Shown here one piece after another: positions 13,967 through 20,286 of a stretch of 22,001 nt of DNA; position 1 is the stretch's first letter, and the number at the start of each line of letters is the position of its first letter. The notes under the pieces are model-generated. The model made no database searches. It saw only the letters and a program-made list of their open reading frames with translations, and was not told the origin of the DNA. Source of the stretch: JALQXV01 sp964540445 (GTDB lineage Bacteria > Patescibacteriota > Saccharimonadia > Saccharimonadales > 2-12-FULL-41-12); contig CAZIMF010000010.1 of the NCBI GenBank assembly GCA_964540445.1, forward strand, positions 1-22,001, in the 5' to 3' direction. A program made the position numbers and the translations under genes.

Positions 13967-14359
13967 TTATTCTTTTTCTTCGGTGGTTTCAGTTTTTGCT
14001 TCGTCTGCTCGCTCACCACGGGCCTGGGCTTTTTCGGCTTTTTCAATCCGCAGCGCTTCGGCTTTGGCAATTGCCTTAAGGTCTGGCTTGGTAATCAGGT
14101 ATCGGATAACTTCGTCGGTGATGTTAAGCGTCGCTTCAACTTTGCGAACGCTTTCACCTGGCAAATCAAGCGTATAAAAAATGTAGATAGCCTGATCTTG
14201 ATTGGCAATTTTATAGGCCAATTTCTTTTTGCCCCAGTTATCAGTTTTAGTGATTTTGCCACCGTTATCGGTGAAAATCTTTTCAACTTTGGCTTGCGGT
14301 TTGCTCAAATCGATTTCGAGATCTGGATGAAACAACACCGCTATTTCGTAGCTATGCAC
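13967..14359 (-). CDS. rpsF: 30S ribosomal protein S6
   Basis: Platform protein of the 30S subunit and partner of S18. 130 residues: YEIAVLFHPDL start, WGKKKLAYKI core (43-52), YIFYTLDLPGESVRKVEATL, and a charged Ala/Glu/Lys-rich tail after residue ~97, a frequent extension in this family. The start is a GTG (14357-14359), ten bases after an AAAGGAGT site. An out-of-frame ATG seven bases upstream opens a four-codon ORF (MHSA-stop) across the real start, and both lie in a perfect palindrome (14354-14366), so start selection may be modulated. Confidence 0.95.
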   Translation of the reverse strand: MHSYEIAVLFHPDLEIDLSKPQAKVEKIFTDNGGKITKTDNWGKKKLAYKIANQDQAIYIFYTLDLPGESVRKVEATLNITDEVIRYLITKPDLKAIAKAEALRIEKAEKAQARGERADEAKTETTEEKE

Positions 14360-14383
14360 TGTGCATGTACTCCTTTGGTTACT

Positions 14384-14408
14384 GCCTGCACACTAAAATG
14401 TTGCAAGC
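14384..14408 (-). promoter_or_regulatory. Leader hairpin of rpsF
   Basis: On minus, GCTTGCA (14402-14408) pairs with TGCAGGC (14384-14390), seven pairs including one G-T, with an 11-base loop. It lies in the ~60-base leader ahead of the ribosome-binding site. S6:S18 binds rpsF leaders in many bacteria, but I do not see the CCG signature I would expect, so autoregulation is only possible. Confidence 0.35.
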
Positions 14409-14426
14409 TGAGTTAATAGTACTCAT

Positions 14427-14455
14427 ATTTTACTTTATTTACCCCTGTTAGTCAA
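14427..14455 (-). promoter_or_regulatory. Promoter of the rpsF-ssb-rpsR-efp-tlyA operon
   Basis: Minus strand: -35 TTGACT (14450-14455), exactly 17 bases, -10 TAAAAT (14427-14432); five of six consensus matches in each box. The -35 abuts the stop codon of the upstream gene at 14456. Predicted transcription start near 14420. Confidence 0.75.
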
Positions 14456-15229
14456 CTACGCCGCCTGGTATTGCACCGAGAGTCTTTGGCTAAGTTCCGC
14501 AAAATAGTTCTGCTCAGTGCCTCTTACTCGATTTTTTAGAGCAGAGAATGCACATACCGGTGCCCAGTCTGGTATAGCTTGTTCTCTCCTTGCCCGGCTG
14601 TAGTCGGCAAACAATGGATCAACTGCTGCACCCAACGCAGTATTGATAAGCTTCATACCCAGTAATGTTCTCAGTTCGGCCTTTTGGGCATCGTCATCTC
14701 CGTCATTCATTAATTCAATAAATTGATCAATGTAGTCGCGCTTAACGTGGTCAAAATCTTGTCCAATGGCATAGCGCATTAGAAAGGCACCAATCTCATT
14801 CCGTTGCTCAACATCTTTCTCCACAGTAAATGTATTAGGCAACATAAGTTTAGCTCGCTGCCTTGCATTCAACTCAAGAATATCTTCTGTCGGCCGAGAC
14901 AAATCTATGGCATAGCGCGGGACATATGGCGCGCAGTTTAACAAGGCTAATTTAAATGCCTGTGCTCTACCACTAATCATTTGCGTACCATCAAAAAGCT
15001 TATGCAATCTTTGGTGAGGAACCTCTTTTACATACTGGATCCTGGAAAAGCGAAGGGCACGGTTTTCGTCCGTGCCCTTTAAAAAATCTCTCGCGTAGTA
15101 ATAGCCATGGTGCCGGTTAGTGATACCGGCTCCTCTAGGTGCCCACAGCGGCAAAAGAACCCCTGTATCAGCTTCATAGGGGGACAGATCTTTACCCTTT
15201 GCATTCTTGGGTATAATCCATCCTGCCAC
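14456..15229 (-). CDS. Protein of unknown function
   Basis: Family not recognised; 257 residues, apparently cytoplasmic, with no signal or membrane helix. Features seen: a His/Tyr-rich stretch (ITNRHHGYYYARDFLKG) near residue 35-55, a Cys/Pro-containing LLNCAPYVPRYAIDLSRP, and an acidic segment (MNDGDDDAQKAE) within a mostly helical C-terminal half. The GTG at 15227-15229 is chosen because GGAGG lies five bases upstream; a TTG at 15241 would put that site inside the gene. A TTGAGC-17-TATAGT promoter lies upstream. It is the only gene between ftsK and the ribosomal operon and appears separately transcribed. The partial conservation needed to suggest a function cannot be judged here. Confidence 0.7.
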   Translation of the reverse strand: MAGWIIPKNAKGKDLSPYEADTGVLLPLWAPRGAGITNRHHGYYYARDFLKGTDENRALRFSRIQYVKEVPHQRLHKLFDGTQMISGRAQAFKLALLNCAPYVPRYAIDLSRPTEDILELNARQRAKLMLPNTFTVEKDVEQRNEIGAFLMRYAIGQDFDHVKRDYIDQFIELMNDGDDDAQKAELRTLLGMKLINTALGAAVDPLFADYSRARREQAIPDWAPVCAFSALKNRVRGTEQNYFAELSQRLSVQYQAA

Positions 15230-15264
15230 ACTGTCCTCCAAGCTGTTTTGGTTTTATAATTGTT

Positions 15265-15293
15265 ACTATATTGTTAATAGTTTAAAAGCTCAA
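15265..15293 (-). promoter_or_regulatory. Promoter of the unknown gene 14456-15229
   Basis: Minus strand: -35 TTGAGC (15288-15293), 17-base spacer, -10 TATAGT (15265-15270, 5 of 6 consensus). Leader of about 30 bases with a GGAGG site. Confidence 0.55.
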
Positions 15294-15326
15294 GCTTTTT
15301 TCAATGTAGTTATAACATCAGTTTAG

Positions 15327-15428
15327 TAATTACTCCAGTCAGGCGCATCTATCTGTTTTGAGTGCTATATCTCTGTTTCATTAAGACTTCATGAAACAGA
15401 GATATAGCACGTAAATTACTTAGTCAGG
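15327..15428. repeat. Imperfect 17-base direct repeats flanking hairpin copy B
   Basis: TAATTACTCCAGTCAGG (15327-15343) and TAAATTACTTAGTCAGG (15412-15428) lie on either side of the perfect inverted repeat 15362-15410. The arrangement resembles the footprint of a small inserted element but could be an old local duplication. Confidence 0.5.
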
Positions 15429-15436
15429 ACCAAAAT
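15362..15436 (-). repeat. Box-plus-hairpin element, copy B (3' of ftsK)
   Basis: Read in the direction of ftsK: ATTTTGGTC (15428-15436), 30 bases, then the conserved 36-base core (15397 to 15362), inside a perfect 20-bp inverted repeat (15362-15381 with 15391-15410; 9-base loop). It begins 19 bases after the ftsK stop. The same box and core follow ychF. No T-tract adjoins the stem on either strand. Confidence 0.8.
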
Positions 15437-15455
15437 ATACATTTAAAAGTGGGGC

Positions 15456-17687
15456 TTAATCGTCTTTTGAGTCGTCGGGCATGTCGTCGTAAACATCGCC
15501 GTCGGGAGCTACTCCAACACTGGCTGGACTGCCGAAGACGTCATCCATGCTGTTGACTAATACGTCGCGTGGACGGGCACCATCGGCTGCGCCTACAATG
15601 CCTTGCTCTTCCATGTTTTCGATTAAGCGGGCCGCACGGGCATAGCCGACCCGGAGGCGTCGTTGTAAGAGGCTGGTGCTGGCTTTACGGCCTTCGATAA
15701 CGACGCGGACGGCATCGCGCCACAGAGCGTCATCGGCTTCACCACCGCCCCCCATTTCAACCACAATTCCACCCTTGCCATTCAGTTGTACCGGTTGGCT
15801 AACGACTTCGTCGTCATACTGAGGCGGACGCTGGGCTTTAATAAATTCAACAATTTTTGCAGTTTCGGTGTCAGATATAAAAGCCGCCTGAATACGCTTT
15901 GGTTTTGGCATTTCACTGGTTAACAGCAACATGTCGCCTCGCCCCAGCAGTTTCTCGGCACCAACGCCATCGATAATAGTTTTTGAGTCTACCCCACTGG
16001 CAGTTGTAAACGCAATACGTGCCGGTACATTAGCTTTAATTAAACCAGTAATGACATCAACGCTTGGTCGTTGCGTAGCTAGCACTAAGTGAATGCCGGC
16101 AGCCCGGGCTTTTTGTGCCAAACGAACAACCAGCGCTTCAACGTCACGGGCCGCAACCATCATAAGGTCTGCCAACTCATCAATTACGATAACGATGTAG
16201 GGCATACCCTCTTCTTTTTTAAGTTCATTATATTCGCCAATGTTGCGTTTGTTGACTTCGGCCATGGCGCGCAGGCGCCGTTCCATTTCGGCAACTGCCC
16301 ATTTAAGTGCACTAATACATTTTTCAGGTTCATTAATAACTGGGGTTAAAAGATGCGGTAAGCCGTTATACGGAGCCAGCTCGACTTGTTTTGGATCGAC
16401 TAAAATTAGCTTTAGATCTGATGGGGAGTTGCGATACAGCAGTGATGTAATGATGTCATTAATCATGACTGACTTACCCGAACCGGTTTGACCAGCTACT
16501 AATAGATGGGGCATTTTAGCCAAATCGCCAACAATCGGGATACCGGCAATATCACGGCCAATTGCAAAACCAAGTGGGCCAGTTATCCCCTGCCACTCAC
16601 GCGAAGACAGTATTCCGCTCATTCGTACCATTGCAGGTTTTACGTTTGGTACTTCAACCCCAACCAGGCGCTTGCCGGGAATTGGTGCCTCAATACGAAT
16701 TGAGTGAGCTGCCAGATCGAGAGCTAAATTATTATCTAAGGCCGTCATTCTGGTGAGTTTTACTCCGGTTGGCGGCTTGAGTGTGTACTGCGTAACCCGC
16801 GGGCCAACATTGGCGCCTTCCATCTCTACCTGGATATTAAAGTTAGTAAATGTCTCTTGAATAGTACGAGCGTTGCCTTCTACATCACCGGCATCCGCTT
16901 TATCTTGTTTTTGATCGAGCAGTTTAAGGCTTGGAAATTCCCAGTTAGGATCGCTTTCGGTAGTTAGTGCATCGTGGCTTTCGGACGGCGCCATTCGTTG
17001 GGCACTATTCTTAAGACTACTCAGCCGCATCGGCTGCTTTACTTCAATTGGTTCTGATCGTTCGGTTGGAACACCTTCGTTGAGCTTAAACTGACTTTCA
17101 GAACGCTGCTTTAGTGTTTCTAAATCGGTGTCGTTTTCTTTATGACGACGTTGGAATGGTCGAGCCAAGATTTTTGGTGAAATATTAAACGATAAAAAGA
17201 ACATTAGCAGTGCCACTACAGCTAATAATATGCTAGCAGGAGCCATATCGAGTGCGTGCAGTAGTGTGCCGCCTAATGCTGAGCCTATGTGGCCGCCGTG
17301 GCCGCCAGTAGTAACTTCAAAATCATCTGTTTTCACAAATAGCGTATGGGCCAGTGCAGAACCGGCAAGCACAAACGCTAGCATACTAAACAGTTTGCCA
17401 AGAGGAATCTGACGGTTTTCGTCGCGGAACTTAAGTACTCCAAAATAAAGAAGGGCAAGGGGTGACAAATAGGCTGCATAACCGAGTGCCCAATACACTC
17501 CATCAAACATGGTAATCGGTGCCGGGCCACCGGTACCAAAACCACCAAGGACGAGGAACAGTGCAAGCAGCATTAAGAAAATAGCCCCCGCCAGTGGCCA
17601 AAAGACCGACGGTTCTTTATTAACCGGTGCAGATGCTACTTTTCGGGATTTAGCTTTGGATGCTTTTGATTTTTTCTTTTTAGCCAT
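15456..17687 (-). CDS. ftsK: DNA translocase FtsK/SpoIIIE
   Basis: Septum-anchored hexameric motor that pumps chromosome termini apart at division. 743 residues, slightly short for the family. A Lys/Ser-rich start (MAKKKKSKASKAKSRK) is followed by four hydrophobic segments (about 29-50, 60-86, 99-118, 147-167), a variable linker (~175-270), and the motor: alpha part from ~275, Walker A AGQTGSGKS (398-406), LVDPKQVEL (429-437), Walker B VIDELAD (501-507) and ATQRPSVDVITG (537-548). The winged-helix gamma domain ends the protein (about 652-711; RRLRVGYARAARLIENME), so orienting sequences are probably recognised. TATAAT lies 11 bases before the ATG with no Shine-Dalgarno, predicting a nearly leaderless message. 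Copy B of the hairpin element follows the stop. Confidence 0.96.
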   Translation of the reverse strand: MAKKKKSKASKAKSRKVASAPVNKEPSVFWPLAGAIFLMLLALFLVLGGFGTGGPAPITMFDGVYWALGYAAYLSPLALLYFGVLKFRDENRQIPLGKLFSMLAFVLAGSALAHTLFVKTDDFEVTTGGHGGHIGSALGGTLLHALDMAPASILLAVVALLMFFLSFNISPKILARPFQRRHKENDTDLETLKQRSESQFKLNEGVPTERSEPIEVKQPMRLSSLKNSAQRMAPSESHDALTTESDPNWEFPSLKLLDQKQDKADAGDVEGNARTIQETFTNFNIQVEMEGANVGPRVTQYTLKPPTGVKLTRMTALDNNLALDLAAHSIRIEAPIPGKRLVGVEVPNVKPAMVRMSGILSSREWQGITGPLGFAIGRDIAGIPIVGDLAKMPHLLVAGQTGSGKSVMINDIITSLLYRNSPSDLKLILVDPKQVELAPYNGLPHLLTPVINEPEKCISALKWAVAEMERRLRAMAEVNKRNIGEYNELKKEEGMPYIVIVIDELADLMMVAARDVEALVVRLAQKARAAGIHLVLATQRPSVDVITGLIKANVPARIAFTTASGVDSKTIIDGVGAEKLLGRGDMLLLTSEMPKPKRIQAAFISDTETAKIVEFIKAQRPPQYDDEVVSQPVQLNGKGGIVVEMGGGGEADDALWRDAVRVVIEGRKASTSLLQRRLRVGYARAARLIENMEEQGIVGAADGARPRDVLVNSMDDVFGSPASVGVAPDGDVYDDMPDDSKDD

Positions 17688-17697
17688 TGTTTGTCTT

Positions 17698-17703
17698 ATT
17701 ATA
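17698..17703 (-). promoter_or_regulatory. -10 element of ftsK, nearly leaderless
   Basis: Perfect TATAAT on minus, 10 bases between it and the ATG at 17687. Expected start near 17691, so a leader of only about four bases. No good -35 at 16-18 bases. Confidence 0.45.
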
Positions 17704-17802
17704 CTAACTTCTCTGTTAATACGCTAGTGTTACATTGTTAATTGTAGCACAAATTACTACAAAAGTCAATACACAAGCGTTATGTTACAACGGATTGAGG
17801 TA

Positions 17803-17808
17803 TATAAT
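17803..17808 (+). promoter_or_regulatory. -10 element of gene 17816, leaderless
   Basis: Perfect TATAAT seven bases before the ATG at 17816. Transcription would begin at the start codon. No Shine-Dalgarno, and the -35 region (TTATGT) is weak. Confidence 0.45.
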
Positions 17809-17815
17809 CAAAACC

Positions 17816-18265
17816 ATGAAATGTATTGATGCAAAACTAAAGAAACGAGAAGATCGAAAAGTAGAACGAAAGTCCCAAGAGGCTGCTAACTATGTCTGCA
17901 AGGTAGAAAGATGGAGAAAACCAACAGAAGGCGAGGCAAATCTTGAGGTACCTATCGGTAGACGGGCGTGGGGATCTGACCCAGAGGAGTACGCCCAGCG
18001 CGTAGGCATGCGTACCGCCAGCCTACTGCGGACGCATGACACGCTAGGCAATTATCGGTTTGACCCCGATGCAACCAGAGAAGCTTCACAAAAACCCTGC
18101 CTTACAGGTCTAAGTGCCTATGATCATGATGGCCGTATGCTCATAACTGAAAAGCCGGCAGCTCTTTCAACCAAGATGATGGGGAATCTTACATTAGTTC
18201 TAGTAAACGAACAGGCTCAGTCTGGCGCGATACCTCCCCCGCGACTAGTCACAGAGCTGGGTTAA
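17816..18265 (+). CDS. Protein of unknown function
   Basis: Family not recognised; 149 residues. The N-terminal 45 residues are strongly basic and helical (MKCIDAKLKKREDRKVERKS), followed by a mixed domain with LEVPIGRRAWGSDPEEYAQR, NYRFDPDATREAS and a final Leu/Pro-rich part. No signal or membrane segment, so probably cytoplasmic, perhaps nucleic-acid-binding from charge alone. An upstream in-frame ATG at 17735 is rejected because the TATAAT at 17803-17808 would start the message at 17816. Divergent from ftsK and converging on ilvE, its stop overlapping the ilvE stop by three bases within TTAA. Confidence 0.65.
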   Translation: MKCIDAKLKKREDRKVERKSQEAANYVCKVERWRKPTEGEANLEVPIGRRAWGSDPEEYAQRVGMRTASLLRTHDTLGNYRFDPDATREASQKPCLTGLSAYDHDGRMLITEKPAALSTKMMGNLTLVLVNEQAQSGAIPPPRLVTELG

Positions 18266-19179
18266 GAGCTGGCTGGAAACGAGACAATCCAGTCTTGGTG
18301 TGTATCTGATCGTTGCTCAACAATCTGAGTTAGCGCATCGTTAATTTTTTTGGTGACAGGTCTTGCTGCCGGTAACATGTATTGTTCAATTTTAGTGATT
18401 GGAGCAATGCGGGCAGCGGTACCGGTAAGGAATACTTCGTCTGCTAGCAGTAACTCCGAGCGATCAATCTCACGCTCTACTACTGTTAATTTAAGGTCGT
18501 TGGCAAGCTCAATAACACTACGCCGTGTAATGCCTTCGAGTATATCGCTGGTGACAGTTGGAGTGATTAGCTCGCCACTCTTTACCATAAAAATATTCAT
18601 GGCACTTCCCTCTGCGACTTTACCGCGACTGTTTAAAAAGATTGCTTCGTCATAACCGCGTTCGACTGCTTCGGTTTTAGCCAAAGCTGAACTAACGTAC
18701 GTACCACTGATTTTACCGCGTAGCGGTATGGAGCGATCTTCGCCGCGCGTCCAGGAACTAATGCAACACGTTATGCCATCGGCTGATACATAGTCACCCA
18801 TTTTGACGCCATATATGAGTAAGTCGAACTCGATGTCATGCAGACGTGGCGCAATACCCAGGTCGGATGCGTATAGTAGTGGCCGCAGGTAATACGGTTC
18901 GGCAGGATTGGCAGCTATAAATCGTGTGATTGCCTCTGTTATTTGCTCTGGGGAAACTTCTTGACTCAACAAATGGGCACTGTCACTCAAGCGACGCGTG
19001 TGTAGCTCTGGCCGGAATAATGCAATGTTTCCGGGCACCTTTTTGTCGGGATTGGCGCGCATACCGGCAAACGCTGCCGTGCCGTAGTGCAATGCATGAG
19101 TAGCCACCGAAACGTGAGCTTCATCAAAGGGCACAATCTGACCTCGTAAATATACGTTCGGTAAAAATGTATTGCTCAT
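18262..19179 (-). CDS. ilvE: Branched-chain amino acid aminotransferase family (class IV, PLP)
   Basis: PLP enzyme moving amino groups between glutamate and 2-oxo acids, typically of Ile, Leu and Val. 305 residues, normal length. Seen: HALHYGTAAFAGMRA (28-42), the PLP Lys156 in RGKISGTYVSSALAK (154-168), GYDEAIFLN (175-183), KVAEGSAMNIF (187-197) with the conserved Glu190, and ILEGITRRSVIELA (213-226). Last gene of the RNase J-pheA-aroQ-ilvE run, 18 bases after aroQ. No branched-chain biosynthesis genes are nearby; its position after the prephenate enzymes suggests it may transaminate phenylpyruvate to phenylalanine (inference). No clear Shine-Dalgarno. Confidence 0.93.
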   Translation of the reverse strand: MSNTFLPNVYLRGQIVPFDEAHVSVATHALHYGTAAFAGMRANPDKKVPGNIALFRPELHTRRLSDSAHLLSQEVSPEQITEAITRFIAANPAEPYYLRPLLYASDLGIAPRLHDIEFDLLIYGVKMGDYVSADGITCCISSWTRGEDRSIPLRGKISGTYVSSALAKTEAVERGYDEAIFLNSRGKVAEGSAMNIFMVKSGELITPTVTSDILEGITRRSVIELANDLKLTVVEREIDRSELLLADEVFLTGTAARIAPITKIEQYMLPAARPVTKKINDALTQIVEQRSDTHQDWIVSFPASS

Positions 19180-19197
19180 CTGTTTATCATTACTTAA

Positions 19198-19482
19198 TTA
19201 TTGCTTTTTCTCAAGAAGAATAGCATTTTGAATACGAATTGATTCAGCCATTAACAGTTGCCAGATGGCACTTACCATTATTGGATCAAGGCCATGTTCA
19301 ATTGCCAACCGTTGCCGAGCTTCCACCACTTTCTGATGACGTTCAGGCTGATGAGCCGTCATGTTTGACTCTGCTTTAAGATGAGCAATCTTAATTACCT
19401 GAGCCTGGCGCTTAGCGATTAACTTCATTATTTGCTCATCAATGTCGTTTATTTCAGTTCGATAGGTATCTAAATCGCTCAT
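19198..19482 (-). CDS. aroQ: Chorismate mutase, AroQ class
   Basis: Rearranges chorismate to prephenate. 94 residues, the normal size of a free-standing all-helical AroQ domain. The family pattern is visible: YRTEINDIDEQIMKLIAKRQ (7-26), the basic residues of IAHLKAES, the PERHQKVVEARQ turn-helix, and a C-terminal helix with SIRIQNAIL including the conserved Gln. ATG overlaps the pheA stop by four bases (ATGA), so the two are translationally coupled; elsewhere these activities are often fused (P-protein), here they are separate proteins. Confidence 0.92.
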   Translation of the reverse strand: MSDLDTYRTEINDIDEQIMKLIAKRQAQVIKIAHLKAESNMTAHQPERHQKVVEARQRLAIEHGLDPIMVSAIWQLLMAESIRIQNAILLEKKQ

Positions 19483-20285
19483 CGGCTCATCCTTCGTACG
19501 GTCACCTGTATTTTATCTGCGCCCCTGGCAATAGTAGTAAAGCGCTCGTCATTATTGCTCATCTCAAGTCGCAGATAGAATACATACGAGCCAAGTTTAC
19601 TGCGATTTGGACGCGATTCAATCTGTTGGATATTAATTTTTTGGTCTTTGATGATGCTCAAAATATCATACAACAGACCAGGTCTATCTATTTCAGGAGC
19701 CATAGCTACCATGATAAACCCGAGGTTTTTAGTGCCCGGTTGTTTTGAAATAACTACAAAGCGGGTCTGATTATCTGATTCATCTTCGATATTTTCTTCA
19801 AGTACGAACAGCCCGTAGTCAGCGGCGGCAAATGGAGAACCGATGGCAACAGCATGCGGATCCTGCTGTTGCGCAATTATCTGCAAGCCAGCGGCAGTGC
19901 TTTTGGTACTTATGATTTGGGCATTTGGGTACCGTTGCGCAATAAAATTACTGCACTGGCTCAGCGCCTGTTGGTGCGAATAAATTTTCTGCACATCAGC
20001 CGAATCAATGTCCTTAGCGAGCGCACATACTGCATGATGAATGTCCAAAACAAGCTCATCAATAATGTATATCTCTGGTTGCAGAGCCAGGTTATCGAGC
20101 GACTCAGCTACTATTCCGTGGATAGAGTTTTCAAGGGGTATAATAGCCTGCTCCACTCTGTTGCTGGCGACATTATTAATCGCTTCGCGGATCGTGTTGC
20201 AAACTACAATATCGGCCGACGGAGCATACAGCTTCGCTGCCTGAACACTATAGGTACCCTGGGGACCGAGCGTTGCAATTTTCAT
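19479..20285 (-). CDS. pheA: Prephenate dehydratase with ACT domain
   Basis: Decarboxylates and dehydrates prephenate to phenylpyruvate. 268 residues. The catalytic part (1-~180) shows LGPQGTYSVQAA (6-17), IPLENSIHGIV (49-59), VAIGSPFAAADYGL (146-159) and the hallmark TRF motif (174-176). The C-terminal ACT domain (about 188-262) has PGLLYDIL and ESRP (223-226), the phenylalanine-binding motif, so feedback inhibition by Phe is expected from the family. The start lies one base after the RNase J stop (TAGCATG); no strong ribosome-binding site, consistent with coupling. Confidence 0.95.
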   Translation of the reverse strand: MKIATLGPQGTYSVQAAKLYAPSADIVVCNTIREAINNVASNRVEQAIIPLENSIHGIVAESLDNLALQPEIYIIDELVLDIHHAVCALAKDIDSADVQKIYSHQQALSQCSNFIAQRYPNAQIISTKSTAAGLQIIAQQQDPHAVAIGSPFAAADYGLFVLEENIEDESDNQTRFVVISKQPGTKNLGFIMVAMAPEIDRPGLLYDILSIIKDQKINIQQIESRPNRSKLGSYVFYLRLEMSNNDERFTTIARGADKIQVTVRRMSR

Positions 20286-20286
20286 G

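Noticed and set aside
13402..14070. Longer 222-residue version of SSB
   Set aside because: The extra N-terminus overlaps rpsF and lacks SSB similarity; the ATG at 13884 has a good Shine-Dalgarno and the family N-terminus.
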